Positions 27,987 through 38,200 of a stretch of 64,000 bases of DNA are shown piece after piece. Below the pieces are notes generated by a model that saw nothing but the letters and a program-made list of their open reading frames with translations, made no database searches and was not told the origin of the DNA. Positions within the stretch are counted from its first letter, which is position 1; each line of letters opens with the position of its first letter. Origin of the DNA: JANSWY01 sp965267245 (GTDB taxonomy: Bacteria; Bacteroidota; Bacteroidia; Cytophagales; Cyclobacteriaceae); NCBI GenBank assembly GCA_965267245.1, contig OZ253939.1, forward strand, positions 6,138,001-6,202,000. Reading direction: 5' to 3'. A program made the position numbers and the translations under genes.

Positions 27987-28325
27987 ATGAACGATTTAAT
28001 CCAAAATAAATGGATCAACTGATGATTGCAAGGATAACGCCGAGTCTGAGGTTTAATTATGGTTCAATTGAGTTTAGGAAGAAGGATTTTGTGTCTTGAA
28101 TCACCAATATTTGATACAAATTGACTATATTCTTTCAAAATGAAGAATTCTCCTAACTAATATCGTTTGGGTATACTTTCAAAATTAGCACTTTAACCAA
28201 ATCCAATGAATTGCAACCTCAAACCTGGGGTTGCTTTTTTATTTGAGTTCCTTCCTGAGAAAAAAATGTACTTAGGAAGGTGATATTTTTAAAGAAACTG
28301 GAACTATAAGATAAATACCAATTTT
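27987..28325. other. 339-bp intergenic region with an orphan + strand terminator
   Basis: Holds the divergent start regions of DUF2157 (left) and the ECF sigma operon (right). No gene of useful size was found. The only clear element is the intrinsic terminator at 28213-28240, which has no + strand gene in front of it, so a short non-coding transcript or a transcribed leader is likely here. Confidence 0.5.
28213..28240 (+). terminator. Intrinsic terminator/attenuator upstream of the ECF sigma gene
   Basis: Eight-bp stem GCAACCTC / GGGGTTGC (one G-U pair), loop AAACCT, followed by six T at 28235-28240. No + strand gene precedes it for more than 1 kb, and the sigma gene starts 85 nt later. It may be an attenuator in a leader RNA or the 3' end of a small RNA. 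Confidence 0.75.
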
Positions 28326-28856
28326 ATGCTCCTAGAACCTGAGATAGAAATTCAAAATAGAACAGATCGTATCAAAAAGTGGTACCAAGATGTATTCCCT
28401 AAGGCAGCCACCTTTGTGAAAAGCAAAGGAGGGTCCCTGGAAAAGGCCCGTGATATTTTCCAGGAAGCCGTCTTCATTTATTATGAAAAATTGAATGGAG
28501 AGTTTGATTTAAAAGAAAATGATAGCGCTTACTTGATCGGCATTGTAAGGAACTTATGGTTGAAATCTTTAAGAAATAGTAAGAAGCATGATTTGTTACA
28601 ACATGAAAATGTGGCTGAGCAAAAGTCTTCTGAAATTCAGACAAATCTGTTGCTGGAATTCCTCAAGAAATCAGGTGAGCAATGTTTGCGACTCCTCGAG
28701 TCATTTTACTATGAGAAACTCAATATGAACGAACTTGCTCTAAGGTTTGGTTACAAATCAGAGCGTTCAGCCACGGTACAGAAATACAAGTGCATTGAGA
28801 AATTACGAAATGAAGTAAAATCAAAAACCATTACTTATGAGGACTTCCTTGACTGA
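28326..28856 (+). CDS. ECF-type RNA polymerase sigma factor
   Basis: 176 residues. Region 2 is represented by KARDIFQEAVFIYYEK (the DxxQExF-like core) and AYLIGIVRNLWLKSLR. Region 4 appears as LRLLESFYYEKLNMNELALRFGYKSERSATVQKYKCIEKLR. The protein is somewhat divergent from housekeeping ECFs. It overlaps the following small gene by 20 nt and is the first gene of a three-gene operon ending with a ClpP homologue. No transmembrane anti-sigma factor is encoded next to it. Target promoters unknown. Confidence 0.82.
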   Translation: MLLEPEIEIQNRTDRIKKWYQDVFPKAATFVKSKGGSLEKARDIFQEAVFIYYEKLNGEFDLKENDSAYLIGIVRNLWLKSLRNSKKHDLLQHENVAEQKSSEIQTNLLLEFLKKSGEQCLRLLESFYYEKLNMNELALRFGYKSERSATVQKYKCIEKLRNEVKSKTITYEDFLD

Positions 28857-29109
28857 AATAGAACAAATAGAAAACCTGCTCTTTCAGAAAGGAGATGCTT
28901 CAGATCGGTTAGTCCTGGAAGCTCGATTGATGATTGATTCAAAACTGAGGGATAAAATGACATGGCAGTCAAAAGTTTACGAGTTAATCACCAAATACGG
29001 TCGGCAAAAACTGAGGAAGGAAATCAGTTTGATTGAGGAGGAACTTTTTAATGACCCGAAACACCTTTCATTCCAGACCAGGATAAAAAACATATTCAAA
29101 AATAAATAA
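28837..29109 (+). CDS. Small conserved-position protein between ECF sigma and ClpP (unknown)
   Basis: 90 residues, starting at an ATG 20 nt inside the sigma gene and ending TAATG shared with the ClpP start. The sequence is charged and helical, with a LTEIEQIENLLFQKGDASDRLVLEARLMID start and a basic C terminus (IKNIFKNK). No membrane segment or known domain is visible. The phrase QIENLLFQKGDASDRLVLEARL resembles the short N-terminal part of Bacteroidota anti-sigma-like proteins, so a cytoplasmic anti-sigma or adaptor role is possible but unproven. The double overlap argues that it is real and co-translated. Confidence 0.6.
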   Translation: MRTSLTEIEQIENLLFQKGDASDRLVLEARLMIDSKLRDKMTWQSKVYELITKYGRQKLRKEISLIEEELFNDPKHLSFQTRIKNIFKNK

Positions 29110-29756
29110 TGAACATACAATCCAGCGTGATCCCCATGGTGATAGACCAAAACAGTAGGGGAGAGCGGGCATTTGACATATACAGCCTGCTATTGAAAGA
29201 GCGAATAATATTCTTAGGATCTCCCATAGATGACCAGGTCGCCAATCTGATTGTTGCTCAGCTGCTATATTTAAATAGTCAGGATCAAAATCGTCAAATT
29301 GATATGTATATTCAATCACCAGGAGGGGCAGTTTATGCCGGAATGGCCATTTATGACGCGATGCAGATGATTTCTGCACCTGTTTCAACAGTTGCTGTTG
29401 GTTTTTGTGGTAGTATGGCAACTGCATTACTCACATCTGGTGAGAAAGGAAAACGATTTGCTCTGGCGCAGGCTACAATCCACCAACACCCAACAGGAGG
29501 AGGAGCTAAAGGATACACCGAAGATGTGCGAATTGCTACAAGAGAACAAGAACGTTTACAAACTCAGTTGTTTCACATAATGGGCAAGAATACAGGTCAT
29601 GATTGGAAGGAAATTGAAGCTTTCTTTGAGCGAGATAAATTTCTGAATGCGCTTGAAGCCAAATCCTATGGATTGGTAGATGCAGTTTTAGGTGACACTT
29701 CAAACCTGATAAAAATGGATGCTAAGGAATCTGAAATTGCTTTCTATGATCAATAA
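29109..29756 (+). CDS. ClpP-family serine protease (divergent paralogue in ECF operon)
   Basis: 215 residues. The ClpP fold is complete, with FLGSPIDDQVANLIVAQLLYL, the oxyanion strand QSPGGAVYAG, and a catalytic triad placed by alignment to ClpP: Ser102 in GFCGSMA, His125 in TIHQHPTGG and Asp176 in ERDKF. The context of the Ser (FCGSMA rather than the usual AASMG) and IHQHPTGGG differ from housekeeping ClpP. No clpX or tig gene is adjacent, which suggests a paralogue with a special role. The start codon overlaps the stop of the 90-residue gene. It may degrade the partner or an anti-sigma factor; this is inference. Confidence 0.85.
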   Translation: MNIQSSVIPMVIDQNSRGERAFDIYSLLLKERIIFLGSPIDDQVANLIVAQLLYLNSQDQNRQIDMYIQSPGGAVYAGMAIYDAMQMISAPVSTVAVGFCGSMATALLTSGEKGKRFALAQATIHQHPTGGGAKGYTEDVRIATREQERLQTQLFHIMGKNTGHDWKEIEAFFERDKFLNALEAKSYGLVDAVLGDTSNLIKMDAKESEIAFYDQ

Positions 29757-29766
29757 ATATGGCGTA

Positions 29767-30726
29767 CTAGTTAATTTGAACCCATCTTTCTCCATCCCAG
29801 GTCCAGAAATCATTTAAAGGGGTTTGTTCCTCTCCTTCATAAACTTTACCTCCAAATAGATAGACCAATCCTGTTTGATCAGAAAAGGTCATTCCAAAAC
29901 TATGACGTGCTAAAGGTCCTTCATCAGGCAAGGTGGTAATGGTTCCATTGTCAATAGTAAATGTTTTGCCCTGTAGTGCATATCTGTAGTTTTTACCTCC
30001 AAAACCTACAACTACTTTACGGATAGGATCATAAATCATGTTATGATGGTCCAACGAAGAGTTATCATATGGTCCGCCAATTTGTTTCCAATGGTTATCC
30101 TGGAATTCCCAAAGATCCGCGTACTGCCCATTGATCCAAAGCCCACCAAATAGGATGGTCTTATTCAATAGAGCGTCATGAGCCATTCCAAAGGCTGCCC
30201 TTTTAGGAGGTTTGATGGACTCAAGCTTTTTCCATTGACCATCCCAAAACCACATTTCATCTGTAACCCCACTACCAATCCATCCTCCGTAAGCCATCAG
30301 TTTGTGCTCCTTTTTAAGGTAAACCATTTGATGATGGTCTGCAGGATATACGGAGGAGGTATCAATTTGAGTCCATCTAATTCCGTTCCACTCCCATAAA
30401 TCTGAAAAAGTTTTGTTTCCGTTTCCCCGTCCTCCATGAAGAATAATGGTTTGTCGTTCCTGGTGAAATGTAGCTGCGGCAAATCCCCTTGGATCAGGTC
30501 CATCAATAGCTAACCTCTCCCATGAATTATCTGAAAAGATCCAGGTATCACCTTTGTATGATTGTCCTCCCTTTTTATCAGCACCACCAAATAGTAAAAT
30601 TGTTTGATTTGACTGATTATAAACTAACGTATGTCCCCATCTTGGTTCTGGTAGTGATTGCGTAAATGAATTATTGGTAATAAGAAGGATAAGAATAGAG
30701 GAAAAAAGTAGTTTATGAACCTGCAT
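29767..30726 (-). CDS. Secreted kelch-repeat beta-propeller protein
   Basis: 319 residues. Signal peptide to about residue 22 (NSFTQS), then about six kelch-type repeats with the pattern hydrophobic-FGG followed by W...W (PEPRWGHTLVYNQSNQTILLFGG, TIILHGGRGNG, KLMAYGGWIGSG, KTILFGGLWING, VVVGFGGKNY, LVYLFGGKVY). Kelch propellers bind proteins or carbohydrates. There is no T9SS tail or lipobox, so it is probably periplasmic or secreted. Convergent with the clpP operon, only 10 nt separating the stop codons. Confidence 0.85.
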   Translation of the reverse strand: MQVHKLLFSSILILLITNNSFTQSLPEPRWGHTLVYNQSNQTILLFGGADKKGGQSYKGDTWIFSDNSWERLAIDGPDPRGFAAATFHQERQTIILHGGRGNGNKTFSDLWEWNGIRWTQIDTSSVYPADHHQMVYLKKEHKLMAYGGWIGSGVTDEMWFWDGQWKKLESIKPPKRAAFGMAHDALLNKTILFGGLWINGQYADLWEFQDNHWKQIGGPYDNSSLDHHNMIYDPIRKVVVGFGGKNYRYALQGKTFTIDNGTITTLPDEGPLARHSFGMTFSDQTGLVYLFGGKVYEGEEQTPLNDFWTWDGERWVQIN

Positions 30727-30812
30727 TTCGTCAGAATTAACTCATTGTATTAATCGGTTTTTCTTGTACTGATGTTACATTCTTGTATTTACACCTCAAT
30801 ATCTTAACACAA

Positions 30813-31328
30813 CTACTTTAATACATAAGCTGCATATATCTCATTATGGCCATATATTGAAGGTCTGGTTGAAATTTTTTTAGCCTGTTGAAATCCAATC
30901 TGTGAAAAGCATGTGCTCAATTCATCAAATTTGATGGGATAGGGCACCCAGAGGTTTTTACGATCTGTTTCATATTCAACGATAATAAAAATCCCATCAG
31001 GTTTAAGACTCACAGCAATCTCATTTAGAAATTTGATCTTGTCTTTTACATAATGAAGTGAATTGGCCATTATGATGCCATCCAATTGACTAACTGGTAA
31101 ATCGTCTTGAACAAAATCCAGTTGATGAAATACTATGTTTATCTTATCGTGATTATCAAAACGATGTTTCTTTTTATCGAGGGCGTGAATAGTGCTACCT
31201 AAAGAAAGGTGTGAAGCTAATGCAAGGGTAAAGACTCCATCTCCACAGCCCAGATCTGCCCAGGTTGTACGAGAATAGGTATGTACCGGAGCGTCAATTA
31301 ACATGTCACTTGCATCCTGGATAGTCAT
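30813..31328 (-). CDS. Class I SAM-dependent methyltransferase
   Basis: 171 residues. Motif I (WADLGCGDGVFTLALASHL), an acidic motif II position after IHALDKKKHR, and the LDGIIMANSLHYV motif IV region identify a Rossmann-fold methyltransferase. Short for the family and with no distinctive substrate domain, so substrate cannot be named. Start overlaps the stop of the upstream amidohydrolase gene by 4 nt, so the two are co-expressed. Confidence 0.82.
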   Translation of the reverse strand: MTIQDASDMLIDAPVHTYSRTTWADLGCGDGVFTLALASHLSLGSTIHALDKKKHRFDNHDKINIVFHQLDFVQDDLPVSQLDGIIMANSLHYVKDKIKFLNEIAVSLKPDGIFIIVEYETDRKNLWVPYPIKFDELSTCFSQIGFQQAKKISTRPSIYGHNEIYAAYVLK

Positions 31329-32692
31329 TTCAATTCAGTATTTAAAACCTTACCTTTCCTAAGTATCATGCTGATCTTTCGGGTATTTCGTATGTCTTCA
31401 GCAGGATTTCCTTCCACAAATATCAAATCAGCTATCTTCCCAACTTCAACTGTGCCATGTGTCTTTTCCATTCCTAATGCCAGAGCACCATTGGAAGTGG
31501 CTGCTCGTATGACCTGTAGCTCCGGAATACCAGCTTTATTTAATAGCTCCATCTCCTCGTGAAAGCTCGCCCCGGGATAAATCCATGGGTTAGGGAAATC
31601 CGTTCCAATCGTCAATGGGATTCCGGCTTCATATATTTTAAGTGTTAGATTGGTCAATTTTGGCCAGAGTGATTGGGCTCTCTCAAAGTCGGAGGCGGAC
31701 CAGCCATCAACAAATGATGCGTTTTGCCACATGGTTTGAATTGTTGGTGCCAGAGAGCTGAATGCGGTTCTATTGGTATAACTTGAGTCTTGTGCCCAAA
31801 ATTTTGTGTGAAATGCAATCAAAGTCGGGTCAAACATCACTTGATTGGATTTCATGGCAGTAATCATCTCATTAATTGATGCCCCTGTATAATCCACTTG
31901 TTCTATCCAATCCAATCTTCCCAACATCGTGGGTGAATATCTTTTAGAGTCCTTCAAATAGGAATGGGACCATGGAGCAGCATGTGTGATAAAATCAATG
32001 CCAAAGTTGGCAGCTTCAGTCCAGGTGGTTCTTTGTAAATGTCCCACGACTTTGAGTCCGTTCCTATGAGCTTCTTCAATGGCATACCACGTTAATTCAG
32101 GTTCCAGTGAAGCGTAAACTTTGATAATATCTACACCTAGTGATTTTTGGGACTCAATTTCAACAGCAATATCCTGCTTGCTACTCATCTTCCGAAAGGG
32201 AGGGTAGTTGCTTTTATTGAGTGCATAACCACTGGTGATCATTTTGGGGAGCTCGTTGTTATCGGAGCAAATCGTCCTTAATTCTATTGCTGCTTCCGTG
32301 GGTCCTGCAACATTTCTCACTGCTACAACACCAAAATCCATCATACTTCTCAGTGACTCGACGGATGCCAAACTATCATAAACATCTTGATGTCCTTTGA
32401 CCACATCGTACTGAAGAACGGTTGCATGCACGTGTGTGTCTATAAATCCAGGAAGCACATAAGCCCCTTTGCAATCAATTAACGTGTAAAGTTTCGAGTC
32501 TATCTCAGACTGGGGAATTATTGCTGATATGACAGAATCTTCGATTACCAGGGCAAACCCTTTGATTGGTGGGTTTCCAAGACCATCTATGATGTTGATA
32601 TTGACGAATGCGCTGCTTTTTGGTATTTCAGGTTCTGAAGAAGTACATCCAAAAGCGAGAGCGGCCACTATCACTGCTAAAATGAAACGCAT
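31325..32692 (-). CDS. Amidohydrolase-family lipoprotein (imidazolonepropionase/prolidase-like)
   Basis: 455 residues. Lipobox AFGC (Cys16). The amidohydrolase TIM barrel carries the HxH zinc motif at His87/His89 (FIDTHVHA), a likely Lys ligand in DIIKVYASLE, His in VVGHLQ and FITHAAP, and the terminal Asp in TIGTDFPNPW. Closing segment GKIADLIFVEGNPAEDIRN is the usual N/C-terminal beta sandwich. Exported amidohydrolases of this type hydrolyse dipeptides or cyclic amides. The exact substrate is unknown. Followed by an overlapping methyltransferase gene. Confidence 0.88.
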   Translation of the reverse strand: MRFILAVIVAALAFGCTSSEPEIPKSSAFVNINIIDGLGNPPIKGFALVIEDSVISAIIPQSEIDSKLYTLIDCKGAYVLPGFIDTHVHATVLQYDVVKGHQDVYDSLASVESLRSMMDFGVVAVRNVAGPTEAAIELRTICSDNNELPKMITSGYALNKSNYPPFRKMSSKQDIAVEIESQKSLGVDIIKVYASLEPELTWYAIEEAHRNGLKVVGHLQRTTWTEAANFGIDFITHAAPWSHSYLKDSKRYSPTMLGRLDWIEQVDYTGASINEMITAMKSNQVMFDPTLIAFHTKFWAQDSSYTNRTAFSSLAPTIQTMWQNASFVDGWSASDFERAQSLWPKLTNLTLKIYEAGIPLTIGTDFPNPWIYPGASFHEEMELLNKAGIPELQVIRAATSNGALALGMEKTHGTVEVGKIADLIFVEGNPAEDIRNTRKISMILRKGKVLNTELK

Positions 32693-32740
32693 TGATTGAG
32701 ATTTTACTCTAATCTAATCGATAAATCTTAATCGTTGTGG

Positions 32741-33517
32741 TCATTTTAGAGTCATCATATATATTTTCCAATTGGCAATGAGCCCTTCCTCGTCTACACC
32801 CAAAAAAATCAAGACCTGGTCAAGGTTATTGAAGGGGAGACACTTGGTTAATGTGGCTCTTCCGTATGTATGATCAATGTAGGAAACCATTGACCCAGAT
32901 AAGCCATATCTTAATTGTCCTGTCCAAAACTTAGCTAATTTCTCTGGTGTAGCACCTTTCTCAACTGCCTCGATAACTTCGCCAAGCCTTTTTTTGTCAA
33001 GTTGCCCCGAAGCGTAAGTGGCTAATCCTTCTACAAACCAATCAATGCCAGAAACTTCACTAAAATCCGGACTGGCATTTAATTGGCCATGAAATACGTG
33101 CACAAGTTCATGTGTGATAAGCTTTTTGGTACTAGTTGTATCATCTGGGTTATGTTCACAGGATTGGTCCTTCCAGGTACCTGGCGAAAGCAGGTCTAGT
33201 TTATGCGATACTCCACTGGCAACCATCCAGCATTGTGAATGGAATGAGGGCATCCCCCAATCTTTCTGCCATGTACTGTCCAATGATTCCCGATCAGGAT
33301 GAATGTAGACCTCATATTCATATTGAAATCCTGAATCAAAGAAACTGGCCACCTGCATTCTTCCATTTTCCAGGTAACTCACATATTGGTCTAGTGTCCC
33401 TGAATCGGTACTACGATAAAATACAGCATAACCGTTTTTATTCAACTTGGACCAGTTAGGGATAAATCCGATTGTAATAAGGGCACAAAACGAGTAAATA
33501 AAAATGACAGCCTTCAT
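32741..33517 (-). CDS. Gluzincin-type metallopeptidase-like protein, secreted
   Basis: 258 residues. An N-terminal hydrophobic stretch (residues 3-20) looks like a signal peptide or anchor. The zinc motif HELVH (H136, E137, H140) is followed 23 residues later by E163 in WFVEGLATYAS, the arrangement of gluzincins (peptidase MA-like, M1-related). A short C-terminal helical region follows. The expected activity is proteolysis in the periplasm. Stands 49 nt upstream of the amidohydrolase gene on the same strand and 56 nt after the glycosyltransferase gene. Confidence 0.8.
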   Translation of the reverse strand: MKAVIFIYSFCALITIGFIPNWSKLNKNGYAVFYRSTDSGTLDQYVSYLENGRMQVASFFDSGFQYEYEVYIHPDRESLDSTWQKDWGMPSFHSQCWMVASGVSHKLDLLSPGTWKDQSCEHNPDDTTSTKKLITHELVHVFHGQLNASPDFSEVSGIDWFVEGLATYASGQLDKKRLGEVIEAVEKGATPEKLAKFWTGQLRYGLSGSMVSYIDHTYGRATLTKCLPFNNLDQVLIFLGVDEEGLIANWKIYMMTLK

Positions 33518-33573
33518 GCTTTTTTAACTCTTGGATGCTGAAATGATTATCCAGGTTACAGAATTAGGCCATT

Positions 33574-34821
33574 TTACTCAATTAGTGCGTTATAAAATTC
33601 AGTTTCAAGGTGCTCGATCTCCATTTTGGAGGCAATTGCCTCAGCATTTGACTTATAGGTATCGGTATTAATCAGCTCTAAAAGCTTCCTTTCAAAAATT
33701 TTTGTATTCAGTTTACTGATTTTTGGGCCTTTAGGACCTGCATTCAGTTTATGAATGATTTTGTTCCAAACAAATTGATCAATGATATGAGGAACGATCA
33801 TGGTTGCACATTTGTACTTTAGTGATAGATGGGTAGTCCCTGATCCTCCATGGTGGATAGCCGCATACATTTTTGGAAAGATCCAATCATAAGGAACCTG
33901 TTTCACGAAGTGTATGATATTTTGGTCATAATGCGTTGGCTCCACAAGTCCGCCGGCAGCTGTATTGATTATTGCAGGTATCTGGTGTTTCTCCAATACA
34001 TCAGTGATGATTTTGGATTTCACATCAGGAGTCGGATTGGTCATACTACCGAAAGTGATAAAGACAATTTTTTGATGCTTACCAAGGAATTCTAATAGTG
34101 CATCGTCTGGTGTCCAGTTCAATTGTTTGTTTCTTTCATGATAGCCAAGCACTTTTAGATTATCAGTCCAGTGAACAGGCCTGGGAAATAATTGCTGGGA
34201 GATGGTATAAATGACTTTTCTCGTCTTCAGTGTACTCTTGATCTGGTTTTTCTTGATGTCAAGTAATTTTAGCCATTTCACTGAGGTCATGATTGCCCTC
34301 AATAGCCCCCAGTCAGCAATTTTAAACGTAAGCTTATTTAGAAATGACCCGTAATTGCTGTTGAAAGCGAGGTGTGTATTGCCCTTCACATAATGAAGCA
34401 ACGGAACCGGACTTATCATGACAGTAGAACCAGGTTTATTTGATTCATGAATGACCGGGTACATTACTTTTCCATTGTATATGATTCTGTCTGGTTCGAA
34501 TTTCTCAAAAGCCTCCTGCTGCAGTCTGACCATGTTCTGGTTGTTCACTTTTTGCACTTCGGCCAACTTTATGAATGCTCTGATTTTTCTTAGTTTGGAC
34601 CCTGATCCACCCAATGCAAACTTGCCTAGATCACTTTCCAGCATTTCAATAAATTCAGTTCCCAGGCTTTCGAATCCTAGTCTCGCATCTTTTGCCAGGT
34701 GACGGAATTGTTCAGGGAAAAGGCAGACGACTTCATGGCCTTTTTGTTTAAGCAAGACGCCAATCGTGAGGAACGGCTCCATATCGCCTCTTGTACCAAT
34801 TGAGGATACCAGGACCTTCAT
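33574..34821 (-). CDS. Family 1 glycosyltransferase (UDP-glucosyltransferase / sterol-glucosyltransferase-like)
   Basis: 415 residues, GT-B fold. The N-terminal GTRGDMEPFLTIGVLLKQKGHEV is the GT28-like acceptor domain. The C-terminal donor site has ITFGSMTNP and AIHHGGSGTTHLSL with H323-H324-G-G-S-G. It resembles macrolide or sterol glucosyltransferases that modify lipophilic acceptors with a UDP- or dTDP-sugar. Acceptor unknown. The start overlaps the stop of the upstream TfoX-like gene by 4 nt. Confidence 0.87.
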   Translation of the reverse strand: MKVLVSSIGTRGDMEPFLTIGVLLKQKGHEVVCLFPEQFRHLAKDARLGFESLGTEFIEMLESDLGKFALGGSGSKLRKIRAFIKLAEVQKVNNQNMVRLQQEAFEKFEPDRIIYNGKVMYPVIHESNKPGSTVMISPVPLLHYVKGNTHLAFNSNYGSFLNKLTFKIADWGLLRAIMTSVKWLKLLDIKKNQIKSTLKTRKVIYTISQQLFPRPVHWTDNLKVLGYHERNKQLNWTPDDALLEFLGKHQKIVFITFGSMTNPTPDVKSKIITDVLEKHQIPAIINTAAGGLVEPTHYDQNIIHFVKQVPYDWIFPKMYAAIHHGGSGTTHLSLKYKCATMIVPHIIDQFVWNKIIHKLNAGPKGPKISKLNTKIFERKLLELINTDTYKSNAEAIASKMEIEHLETEFYNALIE

Positions 34822-35156
34822 TTTTTGGTGGGACTCTTTTTCTTTTTTGGTTTAGGTGCTGGCAAAGCTTCCCAGGTTATCCTACATAGTTCAGTCAACC
34901 ATTCACTATCATCTAACTTCTCTTCAATCAACAATGAAGGTTTTGCACCAGGGTAGGGAGGTGCCTCCACAATGTGCTTGATGTAAGCTTTACCTTCTTC
35001 CGTCGGCTTAACAAAAAGTTTATTGTCACATATAAGTGCAAAAATCTTGGCATCTAGGAATACGCCGTATTCACCAAACATTTTCTTGGCTTCTAATTCC
35101 CCAGGGAGTTTGATTTGTTCCAATACGTAATCAACAAAAGCTTGATCTGATGCCAT
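34818..35156 (-). CDS. TfoX/Sxy N-terminal-domain protein
   Basis: 112 residues. The TfoX_N fold is seen in MFGEYGVFLDAKIFALICDNKLFVKPT, the phrase typical of Sxy/TfoX proteins, followed by PPYPGAKPSLLIEE. A lysine-rich tail KPKKKKSPTKK ends the protein. Proteins with only the N-terminal domain are common in Bacteroidota and are not proven competence regulators, unlike the two-domain Haemophilus or E. coli proteins. Overlaps the glycosyltransferase gene by 4 nt. Confidence 0.85.
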   Translation of the reverse strand: MASDQAFVDYVLEQIKLPGELEAKKMFGEYGVFLDAKIFALICDNKLFVKPTEEGKAYIKHIVEAPPYPGAKPSLLIEEKLDDSEWLTELCRITWEALPAPKPKKKKSPTKK

Positions 35157-35205
35157 GACAATTATTTTTCCTTAATTAAAAGTACGAATGTCTTGACCTA
35201 TTTTT

Positions 35206-38200
35206 TTATTCAAGGATGATTTTTTTCCGAACTATGCTACCACCCTGTAAGAAACACCTAATCAAGTAGGTGCCATTGGTGAGTTTTGGTAGCTCTATCC
35301 TTTTATTAGCATTGACAGGACCTTCCAATAACAGTTTTCCATTGAAGTCAATTAGTTCAAAATGTGTGATGGATTTGCCTTCTACAAGAATATATGTTCG
35401 AGCAGGATTCGGATAGATTAGGAGGTCTACTGGTATATGTGAACTTAAAACTCGTTTCACATCAACCAATATTTCAAATTCATCGCTTTGATCTTGTCCG
35501 TCATTGGCAAACATCAAGACGCTGATATTTCCATCTATATCTTCATTGAAAGTCACACGATTATTATCCACTTGATAGTTATCAGAAGCAATTATTACAA
35601 GTGATATTTCTTCTTGTGGATTGTCAGGGTCAATTAGTTCAAAGTCACTTTTGTCAATGAGAATGGTTCCCCCAGATACGGTTTCATAATTACCGTGAAA
35701 GGATATGATTGCTGGTTTATCATTAATGGGAAGCACCTCAATTGTGAAATCGAATGTATTACTATTCGCAGCACCATCTGTAATGCTGATCGGGATTACC
35801 ACAATACCATTGAAGTTTTCAGCAGGGATAATTGTGTCATTATGGATGGAGTAGTTTTCACCTTGAGTCAATGTGAGTGAAAAATCCTCCAGGGTGTTGT
35901 CAGGATCAATAATGGTAATGTCATTGAAAGAAAATTTATAGCTGCTATCTTCATCAATTTCTATTGAAGCTTGTTCCTCAATGAATGGAATATCATTAAC
36001 AGGTAAAACATTGATCTTAAATTCAAAAACGTCACTATTGGCATCACCATCAGATAATTGCAAAGGGATTACAATTTCTCCATAAAAGTTGGTTGCAGGA
36101 AGGATAGTATCACCACTGATTGTAAAATCGGATCCTGATTCTAAAACGTATTCAATTTCTTCGCTATCTACATCGGAAAAGTTGATATCATCCATTGAAA
36201 ATAAGTGAAAATTATCTTCCTCTATCGTGATGTCTTCCTGGCTTAGAATGACAGGAGCATCATTGATTGGTTCGATAGTAAGTGATATCCCGAAAGGGTC
36301 ACTATTCAGCTCTCCATCATTCACCAAAATGGTTATTTCAATTTCACCGAAGTAATCTTGTGATAGAATAATATCGCTTCCATTTACTGTGTAGTTTTCA
36401 TTGTCGATAATCTCAATCTCAAAATCTATTGGATATTCATTGTCAGGATCGGTTACCTCAATCAGGTTTGACGTAAGATGGATGATGCTATCTTCATAAA
36501 AGGGACCTCCTAAGTTAATCTGGTCGATGATGGGAGCGTCATTAACAGGATTGACAGGTAAATTAAACTCAAATACATCACTCACGTCTAATCCATCAGA
36601 AACCTGGACATTGATTGTTAATTCACCAAAGTAATTTTCCTCAGGGTAAATTGTACCTTCTTCTGCAACGTAATTATCACCATCAAGAATTGCTAGTGTA
36701 AAATCTTCAGCATCGTTATCTGGATCTAAAATCGTAAAGTTATCCAAAGACAATTGTACAGAAGAGTCCTCATCTATTAAAATGGGCTCACTGAGGCCTT
36801 CAATGTTAGGTGAAATATTCCTGATCAATTTATGACCGAATGATATCTGGTTGTTGAATTTATGATTCACAAGCATTAGGAATGACTTGTCGTCAATTTT
36901 CTCCAATCCAATTGTTTCACTCCAGGATGATTTCAATGCAGGTAACTGAAGTTCATTTGGTAGTTCAAATAAGTCATCCAAATTTCCCTCAGCGTCTATC
37001 GCAATGAGGTTGGTTTGAGCAGTTTGAGGGTTATTGTAAGACAAAAGATACAAGTAATCATTAAGGGCAATCAACTCCTGCGCCTGTCCAGTTTTTTCAG
37101 AGCTTTCATTCAAATTATTGACAAAGTCTATATCTATTTGACCATTACTGTTGAATTTGTATAACTGGAATGGACTGCTAACCTCCCCAATATCACTGTT
37201 GACGGTAGCCAAAAATGAATCATCGAGTAATGTAAAAAAGGTTTTCGCGTAAGCACTGTCTGTTTCTGGTTGAAACTCCTCGTCCAAAGTCCCATCTATG
37301 TTCAAGCGACAAATACTTCCAATAGGTTGTCCATTAAGTTCACCATAACTGCTGCCAAATAGGAGGTGATCATCCTGCTTGATCACAGAAGTAAAGGCCG
37401 CAGTATAGGCAGTATTTTCAAACTCAAATGACATATCCTGAATTCCATTTTCGTCAAGTGCATATAAACCCAGGTCTCCATTGACAATGATGGTGCTATC
37501 CCCTAAAAAGGTGAGTCCATTGGCATACTGTGTATCATCAGTATCATATCCTCGCTTGCTAACTGCGTCAAGACGACTGAATGATGGATCTGGAGTACCA
37601 GTTTGATCCACTTTTAAAACGTTAAAATGTAATGGAGCATAAATCCAATCATTTTGAATATACACCGGAAAAGGTCTGTATTGTTGTCCGTAAAATGGAT
37701 TAGCTTCATCGGAAACCGAGAATGACTCATCAAGTTCTCCGGATTCTAATCCAATCTTACATAGTTGAAAAGTCTCAAGGTTTTCAACACGATGAAACCG
37801 TCCTGACAATATGATGTAATCATCACCGATTGCAGCATTGTGGTAATATCCTTCTTGTTCGATTTCAGGTTTAAAATTTTCAATTTGATTTCCGTCAGCC
37901 AAATATTTTTTGAGAGGGTATCTGTTTAAAGGAGTTGTGGTAAATATGACTTCATCATTCGCCAATATATGAGATGCTTTTGTCTCTATTTCAATAAAAG
38001 AATCATCTAAAATTCCATTTTCAGTAAGTCTCAAAACCTTATGAGTGGGTGCAGTCCCATCGTAATAGAAAGCTGAGACCAGTATCTTGTCTCCTTGGAA
38101 AGCCATTTCCCGGAGAGTACCATTGAATCTGGGAGGACCGAATGTTTGATCCAGTGAGCCATCAGCATTTAATCTGACCGTTCCAGACATATATGGTATG

